Assembly: GCA_012840135.1 (NCBI GenBank)
Contig: DUMA01000022.1
Span: forward strand, 372,001 to 436,000
Source: Thermoanaerobacterales bacterium
GTDB lineage: Bacteria > Bacillota > Thermosediminibacteria > Thermosediminibacterales > Tepidanaerobacteraceae
Length of the DNA stretch: 64,000 nucleotides
Direction of reading: 5' to 3'
Under the pieces are notes generated by a model, which ran no database searches, was not told the origin of the DNA, and saw nothing but the letters and a program-made list of their open reading frames with translations. Made by a program: the position numbers and the translations under genes. Position 1 is the first letter of the stretch; each line of letters begins with the position of its first letter. This document shows positions 19,963 to 28,445 of the stretch, piece by piece.

Positions 19963-21126
19963 CTATAGGCCAGCCATAAAATTCCGTATTCTCCTGGCTG
20001 CTTCCTCAAGGTTTTCCATGGACGTGGCATAGGCCATTCTCACAAACCCCCGGCCGTTTTCACCGAAGGCCGAGCCCGGCACCACAGCCACTTTTGCCTC
20101 CCACAGGAGTCTTTCTGCAAACTCTTCGGAGGAAAGGCCCGTCTTTTCTATAGACGGAAATACGTAAAAAGCTCCTCTGGGCTCGAAGCACTGAAGGCCC
20201 ATATCCCTCAAACTTTCAAAAAGGAAAATTCGTCTTTTATCGTATTCATCCCTCATCTTTTCAATATCCCCGTCGCCGTTTCTTAAGGCTTCGATGGCGG
20301 CGTACTGCCCCATGGTGGCGGCGCAGGTGACGCTGTACTGGTGAACCTTCAATATCTCCCCGGCAAGGCCCTCGGGTGCCGCTATATAGCCCAGCCTCCA
20401 TCCGGTCATGGCATAGGATTTTGAAAGCCCGCTCACCGTAATGGTCCTGTCCCACATTCCTGATATTCCCGCAAAGGCGGTGTGTTCGACTCCATAGGTA
20501 AGATCCCAGTATATCTCATCCGATACCACTATCAGGTCATGTTTTGTCACCAGATGTGCTATATCTTCTAGCTGTTGCCTGTTCATCACCGCCCCTGTGG
20601 GATTGTTTGGATACGGCAGTACCAGCAGCTTGGATCTGGGCGTAATGTATTTTTCCAGGATATCCGCCCTCAGAGCAAAATCATCTTCCATGTAGGTCGG
20701 CACAAAAACCGGCTGGCCCCCGGCCAGGATGGTGCAGGGCGTATATGCCACAAAGGAGGGCTGCGGAATCAGCACCTCGTCTCCGGGCTCTATCAATGTC
20801 TGTATGGCCACATTGATGGCTTCGCTGGCACCTATAGTGACAATTATTTCGGACTCGGGCTTATATTCCAGCTTAAAACGCCGCTTCAAGTACTTCGCTA
20901 TCTCCTGCCTGAGTTCCAGAAGTCCGGCATTGGGCGTGTAGAAGGTCTTGCCTTCATTCAATGCCTTTACGGCGGCTTTATTGATATGCTCGGGGGTGGT
21001 GAAATCCGGCTCTCCGATGCAAAGGGAAATTGCCCCTTCCACCTGATTTACCATGTTGAAAAAATACCTGATCGTGGAAATTTCAATGGATTTTGCTCTC
21101 CTAGCAATATATTTGTTATAGTCCAT
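19963..21126 (-). CDS. PLP-dependent class I aminotransferase (PatA/aspartate-aminotransferase-like)
   Basis: A fold-type I aminotransferase of 387 aa. The PLP-anchoring lysine is K236 in SGLSKSYAM, with the conserved NNPTG at 174-178, DEIYWDLTYG around 203-212, and the substrate-carboxylate arginine expected near FVRMAYATS at the C-terminus. The substrate cannot be fixed from sequence; close families act on aspartate, aromatic amino acids or N-acetyl-diaminopimelate. It is transcribed towards the pur operon but is separated from it by the pur promoter. It is divergent from the PAP2 gene. Confidence 0.85.
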   Translation of the reverse strand: MDYNKYIARRAKSIEISTIRYFFNMVNQVEGAISLCIGEPDFTTPEHINKAAVKALNEGKTFYTPNAGLLELRQEIAKYLKRRFKLEYKPESEIIVTIGASEAINVAIQTLIEPGDEVLIPQPSFVAYTPCTILAGGQPVFVPTYMEDDFALRADILEKYITPRSKLLVLPYPNNPTGAVMNRQQLEDIAHLVTKHDLIVVSDEIYWDLTYGVEHTAFAGISGMWDRTITVSGLSKSYAMTGWRLGYIAAPEGLAGEILKVHQYSVTCAATMGQYAAIEALRNGDGDIEKMRDEYDKRRIFLFESLRDMGLQCFEPRGAFYVFPSIEKTGLSSEEFAERLLWEAKVAVVPGSAFGENGRGFVRMAYATSMENLEEAARRIRNFMAGL

Positions 21127-21309
21127 AAAAACATTCCTTTCATAAGAGATTTTTAATATTATAACCCTATATTCAGGTCAGGGTGGTTACTTCATCATGC
21201 AAAATATGTTATGATTTATACGATGCCTGCAGGAAAAGGAAGACAAATGAAGAAATAAAGCAACATATTTGTAATAATACTAATGAATACATGATTAAGG
21301 TGGTATCTT

Positions 21310-22149
21310 ATGGAATTTCAAGCGGAAATAATAAAATTTATCCAGTCCTTCTCTTCCCCTGCCCTTGATTATTTCTTCATTTTTATTACAAACTTGGGCA
21401 GCGAAGGCTTCTACTTTTTACTCATTCCTATTTTCTACTGGAGCATAAATAAGAAAATGGGCATTAAGCTGGGCAGCATTCTTCTTTTATCAATGTATTT
21501 AAATATAATGCTCAAGGAAATCACCGCCATTCCCCGGCCCATAGGATATCCGGGTATAAGGTCCATTTACACATGTTCTGCCGGAGGATATTCCTTTCCC
21601 AGCGGCCACGCCCAGGGCAGTACCACCGCATGGGGTATAATCATGGCTCATTACAAAAAAACTTCGGTTAATATCATGGGCATCATCGCAATCCTGCTGG
21701 TCAGTCTTTCCAGAGTTTATCTTGGATTGCACTGGCCCCAGGATATAGTGGGAGGTATAATTTTGGGGCTCATTATCGTGCTGGTTGCAAATAATATAGA
21801 CAGGTTCCGGTTCCCCGAAAGTGTAGGCGCAAAATGCTTCATGGCTGTAACTTGCCCCATGGTATTGCTTGTTATATTCCCCCATCCCGACGTATTCAAA
21901 TACATGGGCATGCTGTCGGCAGCATGGCTGGGGTATATACTGGAAGATCATTTTATCGGGTTCGAACCAGAAAACGCAGACCTTTTAAAGACCGCTATAA
22001 AATATTTCATCGGAGCCGTCGGTTTTCTGTTGATATATGTGGGGATGAAGAAAATTCTTCCGGCCGGAAATATATCCGCCATGGCAAGGTACTTCCTTCT
22101 GGGGCTCTGGCTTACTGCGGGAGCACCTTATCTTTTTAAGAAACTCTGA
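21310..22149 (+). CDS. PAP2-family membrane phosphatase
   Basis: An integral membrane phosphatase of 279 aa. The three-part PAP2 signature is complete: KEITAIPRP (69-77), YSFPSGHAQ (94-102) and SRVYLGLHWPQD (134-145). Hydrophobic segments lie before, between and after these motifs, with several more at the C-terminus. Likely substrates are undecaprenyl pyrophosphate or phosphatidyl phosphates, but the sequence does not decide. The ATG follows AAGGTGG. Its last 14 bp overlap the end of nth on the other strand. Confidence 0.85.
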   Translation: MEFQAEIIKFIQSFSSPALDYFFIFITNLGSEGFYFLLIPIFYWSINKKMGIKLGSILLLSMYLNIMLKEITAIPRPIGYPGIRSIYTCSAGGYSFPSGHAQGSTTAWGIIMAHYKKTSVNIMGIIAILLVSLSRVYLGLHWPQDIVGGIILGLIIVLVANNIDRFRFPESVGAKCFMAVTCPMVLLVIFPHPDVFKYMGMLSAAWLGYILEDHFIGFEPENADLLKTAIKYFIGAVGFLLIYVGMKKILPAGNISAMARYFLLGLWLTAGAPYLFKKL

Positions 22150-22843
22150 CGCTGGGGCATAAATCTTTCAGCGGACAGGCCGCGCATTTCGGGTTTATGG
22201 CCCTGCAGACCCTCCTGCCATGATATATGAGCCAGTGATGGGCTTTTATCCACAGCTCGCGCGGGACTTTTTTCATAAGATCTTTTTCCACGCCCAGCAC
22301 ATCTTTTTTATCGGATAGGCCCAGGCGGTGGGCCAGTCTGTATACATGGGTATCCACCGCAAAGGCCGGGATGCCGAAGGCGTTGGCCAGAATTACGTTG
22401 GCGGTCTTGCGGCCAACGCCGGGGAGTTTTACGAGTTTTTCAAAATCCGCCGGCACCTGGCCATCGTACAGTTCCAAAAGTTCTCTGGATGCTGCTATGA
22501 TATTTTTGCTTTTATTGCGAAAAAGCCCGCACTCCTTTATGTCCTCCTGCAGTTCTTTCAAATCAGCCCTGGCAAAATCCCCGGGGCTTTTGTATTTTTT
22601 AAACAACCTTTCCGTCACGTGGTTTACCCGCCTGTCAGTGCATTGTGCCGCAAGAATTGTAGCGACAAGGAGCTGAAAGGGATTTTTGAAATGCAGGGCG
22701 GTGGTGGCGTCGGGATATGTATTTTCGAGGACCGACAGTATTTTTGAGATTCTAATTTCATCATTGCCTGGATTTTCGGGCATGCGATTATCGGTAGCAT
22801 CGTATTTGCCTGCATTACTTGATGATTTGTCTATCTTTTCCAT
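22136..22843 (-). CDS. nth: Endonuclease III (DNA glycosylase/AP lyase)
   Basis: Removes oxidised pyrimidines and cleaves AP sites. The helix-hairpin-helix LPGVGRKTANV holds the catalytic lysine, AVDTHV holds the catalytic aspartate, and the C-terminus carries the 4Fe-4S ligand pattern C-x6-C-x2-C-x5-C. The N-terminus is about 25 residues longer than in typical Nth, so an internal ATG (MPENPGND) may be the true start. It lies behind nfo on the same strand, so both AP-site repair enzymes are probably co-transcribed. Confidence 0.94.
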   Translation of the reverse strand: MEKIDKSSSNAGKYDATDNRMPENPGNDEIRISKILSVLENTYPDATTALHFKNPFQLLVATILAAQCTDRRVNHVTERLFKKYKSPGDFARADLKELQEDIKECGLFRNKSKNIIAASRELLELYDGQVPADFEKLVKLPGVGRKTANVILANAFGIPAFAVDTHVYRLAHRLGLSDKKDVLGVEKDLMKKVPRELWIKAHHWLIYHGRRVCRAINPKCAACPLKDLCPSVRVS

Positions 22844-22934
22844 AGCTTCTTTTCTTTCTCCATTTCATGGTCGGGAAGCTTTTTTATCTCCCCGCCTCTT
22901 TAGATTTTTTGCCGGAGTTCAGGCAGGTTTCGTT

Positions 22935-23765
22935 TCAGTCTTTTTCCATCTGTTTTAGTATTTCTATCTCTTTTTTGTAGTTCTCCATGCCGCCGGGAGT
23001 CTCCAGCAAGAAGGGCTTATCTTTCAAAACAGGGTGGTTGATAATATTTTTTATGGCATCTAAGCCCAGTTCGCCCTCCCCCAGGTTGGCGTGGCGATCC
23101 TTGCGGCTGGCGAGCGGATATTTGCTGTCATTCAGGTGGACGGCCTTTATCTTCTCCAGCCCCAGAATACGATCAAATTCGGCCAGCACCTCATCCAGAT
23201 GCCCGATGACATCATAACCGGCCCCCAGGAGATGACATGTATCAATGCATACTCCCAACCTGTCAGGTATTCCAGTACTGTTCATGATATCATAAAGCTG
23301 CTCAAAGGTGTAGCCTACTTCGCTGCCGGCACCGGCCATGGTTTCCAGAAGCAGCATTACTTTTTCCCGACCCGTTACCACTTGCTTTATTGCCGAGGCA
23401 ATCCTGCGCACGCCCTGTTCCACTCCTTCTCCCAGGTGGCTTCCCGGATGGAGCACCATATACGGTACTTTTGAAACTTCCAGCCTCTCCATGTCATCCT
23501 TCAATACCATCATGGCAAAATCCCGGGTTTCTTCTTTTGTGGAAGCCAGGTTCAGGGTATAGGGAGCGTGGGCCACCAGCGGGCCGAAATCTTTTTCTTT
23601 GCAAAGTTCTTCGGCCTTTTCAATGTCGGATGGATCCAGGGCTCTGGCGGCACTGCCCCTGGGATTTCGGGAAAAAAACTGCATTGTATTGGCCCCAATG
23701 GAAAGAGCTTCCTTCACAGCATGTTCGTAGCCTTTAGAAATGGAAATATGAGCGCCAAAAAACAT
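22935..23765 (-). CDS. nfo: Endonuclease IV
   Basis: A zinc-dependent AP endonuclease with TIM-barrel fold, 276 aa. Metal-binding motifs are in order: HPGSHLGEG, LLETMAG, CIDTCHLLGAGYD, HLNDSK, HANLGEG and a final LETPGG. It lies downstream of the dipeptidase gene (36 bp) and upstream of nth. Confidence 0.95.
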   Translation of the reverse strand: MFFGAHISISKGYEHAVKEALSIGANTMQFFSRNPRGSAARALDPSDIEKAEELCKEKDFGPLVAHAPYTLNLASTKEETRDFAMMVLKDDMERLEVSKVPYMVLHPGSHLGEGVEQGVRRIASAIKQVVTGREKVMLLLETMAGAGSEVGYTFEQLYDIMNSTGIPDRLGVCIDTCHLLGAGYDVIGHLDEVLAEFDRILGLEKIKAVHLNDSKYPLASRKDRHANLGEGELGLDAIKNIINHPVLKDKPFLLETPGGMENYKKEIEILKQMEKD

Positions 23766-23801
23766 GGCAAAAACTCCTTTCTGCTAGTTTTCCAGAAATA
23801 A

Positions 23802-24791
23802 TCACGACGTTTTTTCAAATACCCTGATAAAGTTTTTTCCGAGAATTTTTGATATGTCCTCATCGGAATACCCGCGGTAGACCAGGCCTCTTGTGATATT
23901 TATCATCTTTTCGCAGGATTCAATCCCTGCTACATTTCCGTCGTATCCATCAAAGTCGGAACCTATGCCCACATGATCGACGCCGGCAATATTTGCAAAA
24001 TAGTCTATAACATCAAGTATTTTTTCAATAGAACCCTGCTGCCCTCCATAACTCGAAAAGTAAAAGGTGGCCCCGATGACGCCGCCTTTTTCAGCCACCG
24101 CTTTTATCTGACCGTCATCCAGATTTCGCGGAATGTCCATAAACTTTCTGGGCAGGGAATGGGAGACAATAAAGGGTTTTTGAGCTACATCCAGCACATC
24201 CCAGAATCCCTTCGGAGAAATATGGGCAATATCCACCACCATACCGAGTCTTTCCATTTCTTTTATCACTTCCACGCCAAAATCCGAAAGGCCGCCGCCG
24301 CTTCTCAAGTCCTGGGCGCCATCGGCAATGGCGTTCCGGTGGTTCCATGTAAGCACCAGGGAACTCACCCCCAGTTCCCTGTATATCCTCAACATGTGGA
24401 TGTCTCCCTGAAGGGCTTCTCCGCCTTCTATACTGAGCAGGGCAGCTATCTTTCCATTCTTTGCAGCCTTTTTTATATCTTCCGCATTACAGGCAAAACA
24501 TATATCTTTACTATTCTGCTCTATTTGCTTTTTGAATATAGAGATCCCTCTCATGGTTCTGTGAACCGCATCATGATACCAGTCGGGGCGCACGAACACC
24601 GCGAACACCTGAGCTTTTACGCCCCCGGATTTCAGCCTTGGTATATCAATGTGACCCTTCTCCGATCGATCACCCAGACTGCGCTCTCCGTCTATAACGG
24701 ACAATATGGTGTCACAGTGGGCATCAAAAACTATACTCTCTTTATGTAGCCTGCGGGCTCTTTCTTCCTGGTCCTCACTGAGATTAAACAA
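23802..24791 (-). CDS. Membrane dipeptidase family protein (peptidase M19)
   Basis: Zinc dipeptidase of the renal dipeptidase family, 329 aa, without a signal peptide and therefore probably cytoplasmic. The metal ligands lie in DAHCDTI, the bridging glutamate in IEGGEAL, and the later histidines and arginine in HISPKGFWD and HSLPRKFMD; GIGSDFDG closes the site. The start is a TTG behind AAAGGAGG. Substrates in this family include L-D and D-D dipeptides. It heads the likely M19-nfo-nth transcript, although the functional link to DNA repair is not obvious. Confidence 0.9.
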   Translation of the reverse strand: MFNLSEDQEERARRLHKESIVFDAHCDTILSVIDGERSLGDRSEKGHIDIPRLKSGGVKAQVFAVFVRPDWYHDAVHRTMRGISIFKKQIEQNSKDICFACNAEDIKKAAKNGKIAALLSIEGGEALQGDIHMLRIYRELGVSSLVLTWNHRNAIADGAQDLRSGGGLSDFGVEVIKEMERLGMVVDIAHISPKGFWDVLDVAQKPFIVSHSLPRKFMDIPRNLDDGQIKAVAEKGGVIGATFYFSSYGGQQGSIEKILDVIDYFANIAGVDHVGIGSDFDGYDGNVAGIESCEKMINITRGLVYRGYSDEDISKILGKNFIRVFEKTS

Positions 24792-24988
24792 TCAAAAAAG
24801 CCTCCTTTACTCTACACATATTTGATTGATGTAAAAGTTGCTTTAGGCAGTTACGCCACAATCATCTTTATATTATCATTAAATCCAGTTTTTGCAATAA
24901 GTTCATTACAAAAACCCTGTAATAAAACCGAAACTTTAGCAAATAATAAAAAATATGGTAGACGGATAAACGATTCTGGAGGCAATAT

Positions 24989-27208
24989 ATGAAAAAAGGG
25001 CTGTTACTTTTACTGTTGGCGATGATTTTCATATCCCTGGTATTCCAGACATCCCCCAAAAGAGCCTTCGGCGCCGAAAATATCCGGGAATCCCCGGAGC
25101 GCAACAAAAAACTTGCCGTTATGGTGATACTTGATAGGATAAACATAGAGGATCTTGCCGGAGACTATCCCCATATTCGACGTCTTATGCAAAACGGCGC
25201 TTCCGCCCTGATGAACGTCAGCACCGCCGTGCGCATGGACCACGTGTCGAGCTATCTTACTATCGGTGCCGGAACCAGGGCTTACACCGGCGGCAGCGAT
25301 GGGGCTTTCGGATTTAATGAGGAGTATGATGGCCGGAAAGCCGGAGAAGTGTTCGCAAATTATACGGGCATAAAACCAATGGTACAAAATCTGGTGGTGC
25401 CGAATATGCCCAAAATAATCGAGGAGAACTCGAAGCTGGACCACGAGACCGTTCCGGGTCTTCTGGGGGAAATGCTTAAAAATCACGGCATTCCGGTAGC
25501 GGTGCTGGGAAATGCGGATTTTTTAGATGAAAAAAAACGCCCCGCAGCACTTATAGCTATGGATTGTCAGGGAATAATAGCATCGGGGGATGTGAGCCGG
25601 GATCTTCTGGTCAACGATGATGAAAGCCCCTTTTTTGTAAAAACCGATTATGAAAAGCTTTATCGAAAATTTACGGAGCATGCCAGATCCGGTGGATTAA
25701 TCATAATTCATCTGGGCGATACAGTAAGGGCTAACGAATACCTGAATCTGGCAAATCCTCAGCAATATGACGCTTATAGAAAAAGAGGGCTAAAAGACGC
25801 TGACGCTTTTCTCGGAAGGATGATGCAGGATATAAACACGGCCCGGGACCTCCTGATGGTAGTTACACCCTTCCCGTCCACTTACGGGTACCGGCAAAGA
25901 AACCTCCTCACGCCATTTATCATGGCAGGCCCCGGTATCAAGCCCGGATTTGCCCTATCGGCCACCACGCGCCGTCCTGGCCTGGTGGCAAACATTGATA
26001 TAGCTCCTACCGTATTGGAATACTTTGATATTCAGGCGCCTGTAATAATGCTGGGACACCCGATTTCGGGAAGTGGCAACGGAAATGCAACATTAAGTTC
26101 GTTGGCATACCTTATCCGCATGAATCGCGGGATAGTCGCCACATACGTTCAGAGGGCATATCTTATAAAGCCATACGTAGCTATGCAGATTATTGTTTCC
26201 ATCGGATTTTTGCTGCTGATTTTTTTCAGAAAAAACCTGCTCAAAACCCTGAGGCCCCTTATCATGGCCAATATGGCTGTTCCCCTAAGTCTTTTGCTGC
26301 TTCCCCTGGTGGCTTCCGACAAACTTTTTTCAAAATACTTATGGGTATTTTTACTCACCGCCGGCATTGTCCTGATATCTCTCATATTCAAGGAAACACT
26401 GAAGGCCATTATATTTATCTGTCTTGCCACGTCATCGGCAATTTTGCTGGATTTATCGATAAACGCGCCGCTGATGAAATTATCCATACTGGGATATGAT
26501 CCCATCGGCGGAGCAAGATATTACGGTCTCGGAAACGAATATATGGGAGTCCTCATAGGTTCGATTACAACGGGCGTCACTGCACTCGTCGATGAACTCG
26601 GCACCCAAAGCCGAAAAAAGGCGGGCCTTTTCCTTTTATGCGCATCGGTTTTCACAGCCGCCATTTATCTAATATTTTCCCCAAGGTACGGCTGCAATGT
26701 GGGCGGTTTTATCAGCGCCTTCGGCACTTTCACCGTAACCCTTTTAATGCTTCCGAGCATCAGATTTAAATCGTGGCAGCCGGGCCTCATAGCTGTAGCA
26801 ATGGTTTTGTTTATCGTAATTCTCCTGGCTGACTCAGGCTCCGCCAATCCGCCCAGCCACATAAGTCAGACCATGGCCTCGGTTAAAGCCAGGGGCATGA
26901 CGCCCTTCTGGGATATTGTAATCCGGAAACTTTCCATGAATTTAAAACTGTTTAAATACACGCCCTGGACCCGGGCCCTTCTAACTTCCATAGGAGTCAT
27001 TGCAGCTTTATTTTACCGGCCGTCCCACATACTGAAAAACATATTTCAAAAATACCGCAACCTTTACGGAGGCTTTGCAGGAGGAGGAATAGGATGTTCC
27101 CTGGCATTGATTTTCAATGATTCCGGCATAGTGGCATCTGCCACCATGATGATATACATCGCCCTGCCGCTGCTGCTGCTGGTTATCGATGAAATGCAGC
27201 AATCCTGA
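24989..27208 (+). CDS. Membrane protein with extracytoplasmic alkaline-phosphatase-like domain
   Basis: A 739-aa protein. A signal or anchor segment (about 4-21) is followed by an exported domain of some 360 residues with the fold pattern of the alkaline phosphatase/phosphodiesterase superfamily: MVILDRIN near the start, SSYLTIGAGTRA, LIIIHLGDTVRANEY and a PGLVANIDIAPTVLEYFDI segment. From about residue 390 there are roughly eight to ten membrane segments with conserved-looking polar motifs ARYYGLGNEYMG and PRYGCNVGG. The usual Asp-His pair of the superfamily is replaced around VVTPFPS, so catalysis is uncertain. The next gene, 6 bp away, is a glycosyltransferase, which suggests envelope glycan or lipid work. 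I do not know a named family. Confidence 0.6.
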   Translation: MKKGLLLLLLAMIFISLVFQTSPKRAFGAENIRESPERNKKLAVMVILDRINIEDLAGDYPHIRRLMQNGASALMNVSTAVRMDHVSSYLTIGAGTRAYTGGSDGAFGFNEEYDGRKAGEVFANYTGIKPMVQNLVVPNMPKIIEENSKLDHETVPGLLGEMLKNHGIPVAVLGNADFLDEKKRPAALIAMDCQGIIASGDVSRDLLVNDDESPFFVKTDYEKLYRKFTEHARSGGLIIIHLGDTVRANEYLNLANPQQYDAYRKRGLKDADAFLGRMMQDINTARDLLMVVTPFPSTYGYRQRNLLTPFIMAGPGIKPGFALSATTRRPGLVANIDIAPTVLEYFDIQAPVIMLGHPISGSGNGNATLSSLAYLIRMNRGIVATYVQRAYLIKPYVAMQIIVSIGFLLLIFFRKNLLKTLRPLIMANMAVPLSLLLLPLVASDKLFSKYLWVFLLTAGIVLISLIFKETLKAIIFICLATSSAILLDLSINAPLMKLSILGYDPIGGARYYGLGNEYMGVLIGSITTGVTALVDELGTQSRKKAGLFLLCASVFTAAIYLIFSPRYGCNVGGFISAFGTFTVTLLMLPSIRFKSWQPGLIAVAMVLFIVILLADSGSANPPSHISQTMASVKARGMTPFWDIVIRKLSMNLKLFKYTPWTRALLTSIGVIAALFYRPSHILKNIFQKYRNLYGGFAGGGIGCSLALIFNDSGIVASATMMIYIALPLLLLVIDEMQQS

Positions 27209-27241
27209 AAACAAATGTCAACCTGGAGATGCTCAAATCAC

Positions 27242-28438
27242 ATGAGTAAGATAAAAATCCTTGAAATAGTAAGGGATGCCGAAGGCGGCATGAAAAAACA
27301 TGTAAAGAACCTGCTGGATCTTGATAAAAATAAATTCGATATCGTCCTGGCCTGTTCCAGGGGACAGTTTGACCGGAGTGACTTGAAAGGCACAATCCTT
27401 AACCTGTATGAAATAAGCGTGGGTGACAGGCAAAGCCCCTGGGCACTGATAAAATCTCTTGTGGTACTGGTCAGAATAATAAAGAAGGAAAAGATAGATA
27501 TCATTCACGCTCACGGTATGGCCTGCGCCATCACGGGTACCATCGCCGGGATTTTTTCAGTAAAACCCGCTATCATAACCACCGTGCACAACTTTCCTGC
27601 CATTCAAGGCACCGGCATAAAACAGCGCCTCTCCAATCTCCTGTCGGGTTTTTTTCTCAGATTTAACCGCCGGGTTGTAGCGGTATCCCGAAATCTTGGA
27701 GACTTTATATCGTCAATCTGGAACATACAGTGGGACAGGATCCGGGTTATCTACAACGGCATTGATGTTGAAGAAATTCACAGAAGCGTGGAGAAATGCT
27801 CCGCGGCTTTTTGCGAATTTCATGATCCCGGTATCGCTCCCGTAACTATCCTCAACATCGCCCGTCTCATCCCTGCCAAAGGCGTGGACGTTTTTTTGAG
27901 GGCTGCCGCCATCGTTATGGAAAAAGCCTATAATGAAGGTACATCAGACAAAAAATGCAAGAAAAACCTGCCGGCTGCTTCGTGCTCACCGCTCTTTCTT
28001 GTCGCCGGCGATGGCCCACAGATGCACGAATTGAAAAATTTGGCCTGCATCCTGGGTATAGAAAAAAACGTTCGATTTTTAGGGTTTAGAACAGATATAT
28101 ATGACCTTATCCACCTTGCCGATATGGTGGTGCTTTCATCCCGCAGCGAAGGTCTTGGAATTTCCATCCTGGAAGCTCTGGCCCTAAAGAAACCGGTCAT
28201 AGCCTCAAGGGTAGGCGGCATCCCCGAAATCATCATCCACGGTAAAACAGGCCTGCTGGTGCCTCCGGATGATCCGGAGGCTTTAGCCGGGGCCATGATT
28301 CATCTTATCCAAAACCCTGAAGAGGGTAAAAAAATGGCATTTGAAGGTTACAAAAATTTAACAGGAAAATACTCTAAGAAATTTATGTTGAAAGAAATAG
28401 AGAATTTATACCTGGATGTATACCAGAGTTTGCATTGA
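27242..28438 (+). CDS. GT4-family glycosyltransferase
   Basis: A GT-B fold glycosyltransferase of about 398 aa. The N-terminal RDAEGGMKKHV carries the glycine-rich acceptor-side loop. The C-terminal half contains LNIARLIPAKG, VRFLGFRTDI and the EX7E motif in SEGLGISILEAL. It presumably transfers a sugar from a nucleotide donor to a lipid or polysaccharide at the inner membrane face. I prefer the internal ATG at 27242; the frame also opens at ATG 27215. Neither has an ideal ribosome site (GGAG lies 13 nt before the second). It is probably translated with the preceding membrane protein. Confidence 0.87.
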   Translation: MSKIKILEIVRDAEGGMKKHVKNLLDLDKNKFDIVLACSRGQFDRSDLKGTILNLYEISVGDRQSPWALIKSLVVLVRIIKKEKIDIIHAHGMACAITGTIAGIFSVKPAIITTVHNFPAIQGTGIKQRLSNLLSGFFLRFNRRVVAVSRNLGDFISSIWNIQWDRIRVIYNGIDVEEIHRSVEKCSAAFCEFHDPGIAPVTILNIARLIPAKGVDVFLRAAAIVMEKAYNEGTSDKKCKKNLPAASCSPLFLVAGDGPQMHELKNLACILGIEKNVRFLGFRTDIYDLIHLADMVVLSSRSEGLGISILEALALKKPVIASRVGGIPEIIIHGKTGLLVPPDDPEALAGAMIHLIQNPEEGKKMAFEGYKNLTGKYSKKFMLKEIENLYLDVYQSLH

Positions 28439-28445
28439 GCAGTGA

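Noticed and set aside
19869-19985. A minus-strand open reading stretch running from the end of the aminotransferase gene into the spacer, reading like protein (KLKEGYSFIVGSIAETP).
   Set aside because: It has no start codon with a ribosome site, overlaps the aminotransferase stop in another frame and is only about 38 codons long. It may be a relic, but nothing supports a gene.
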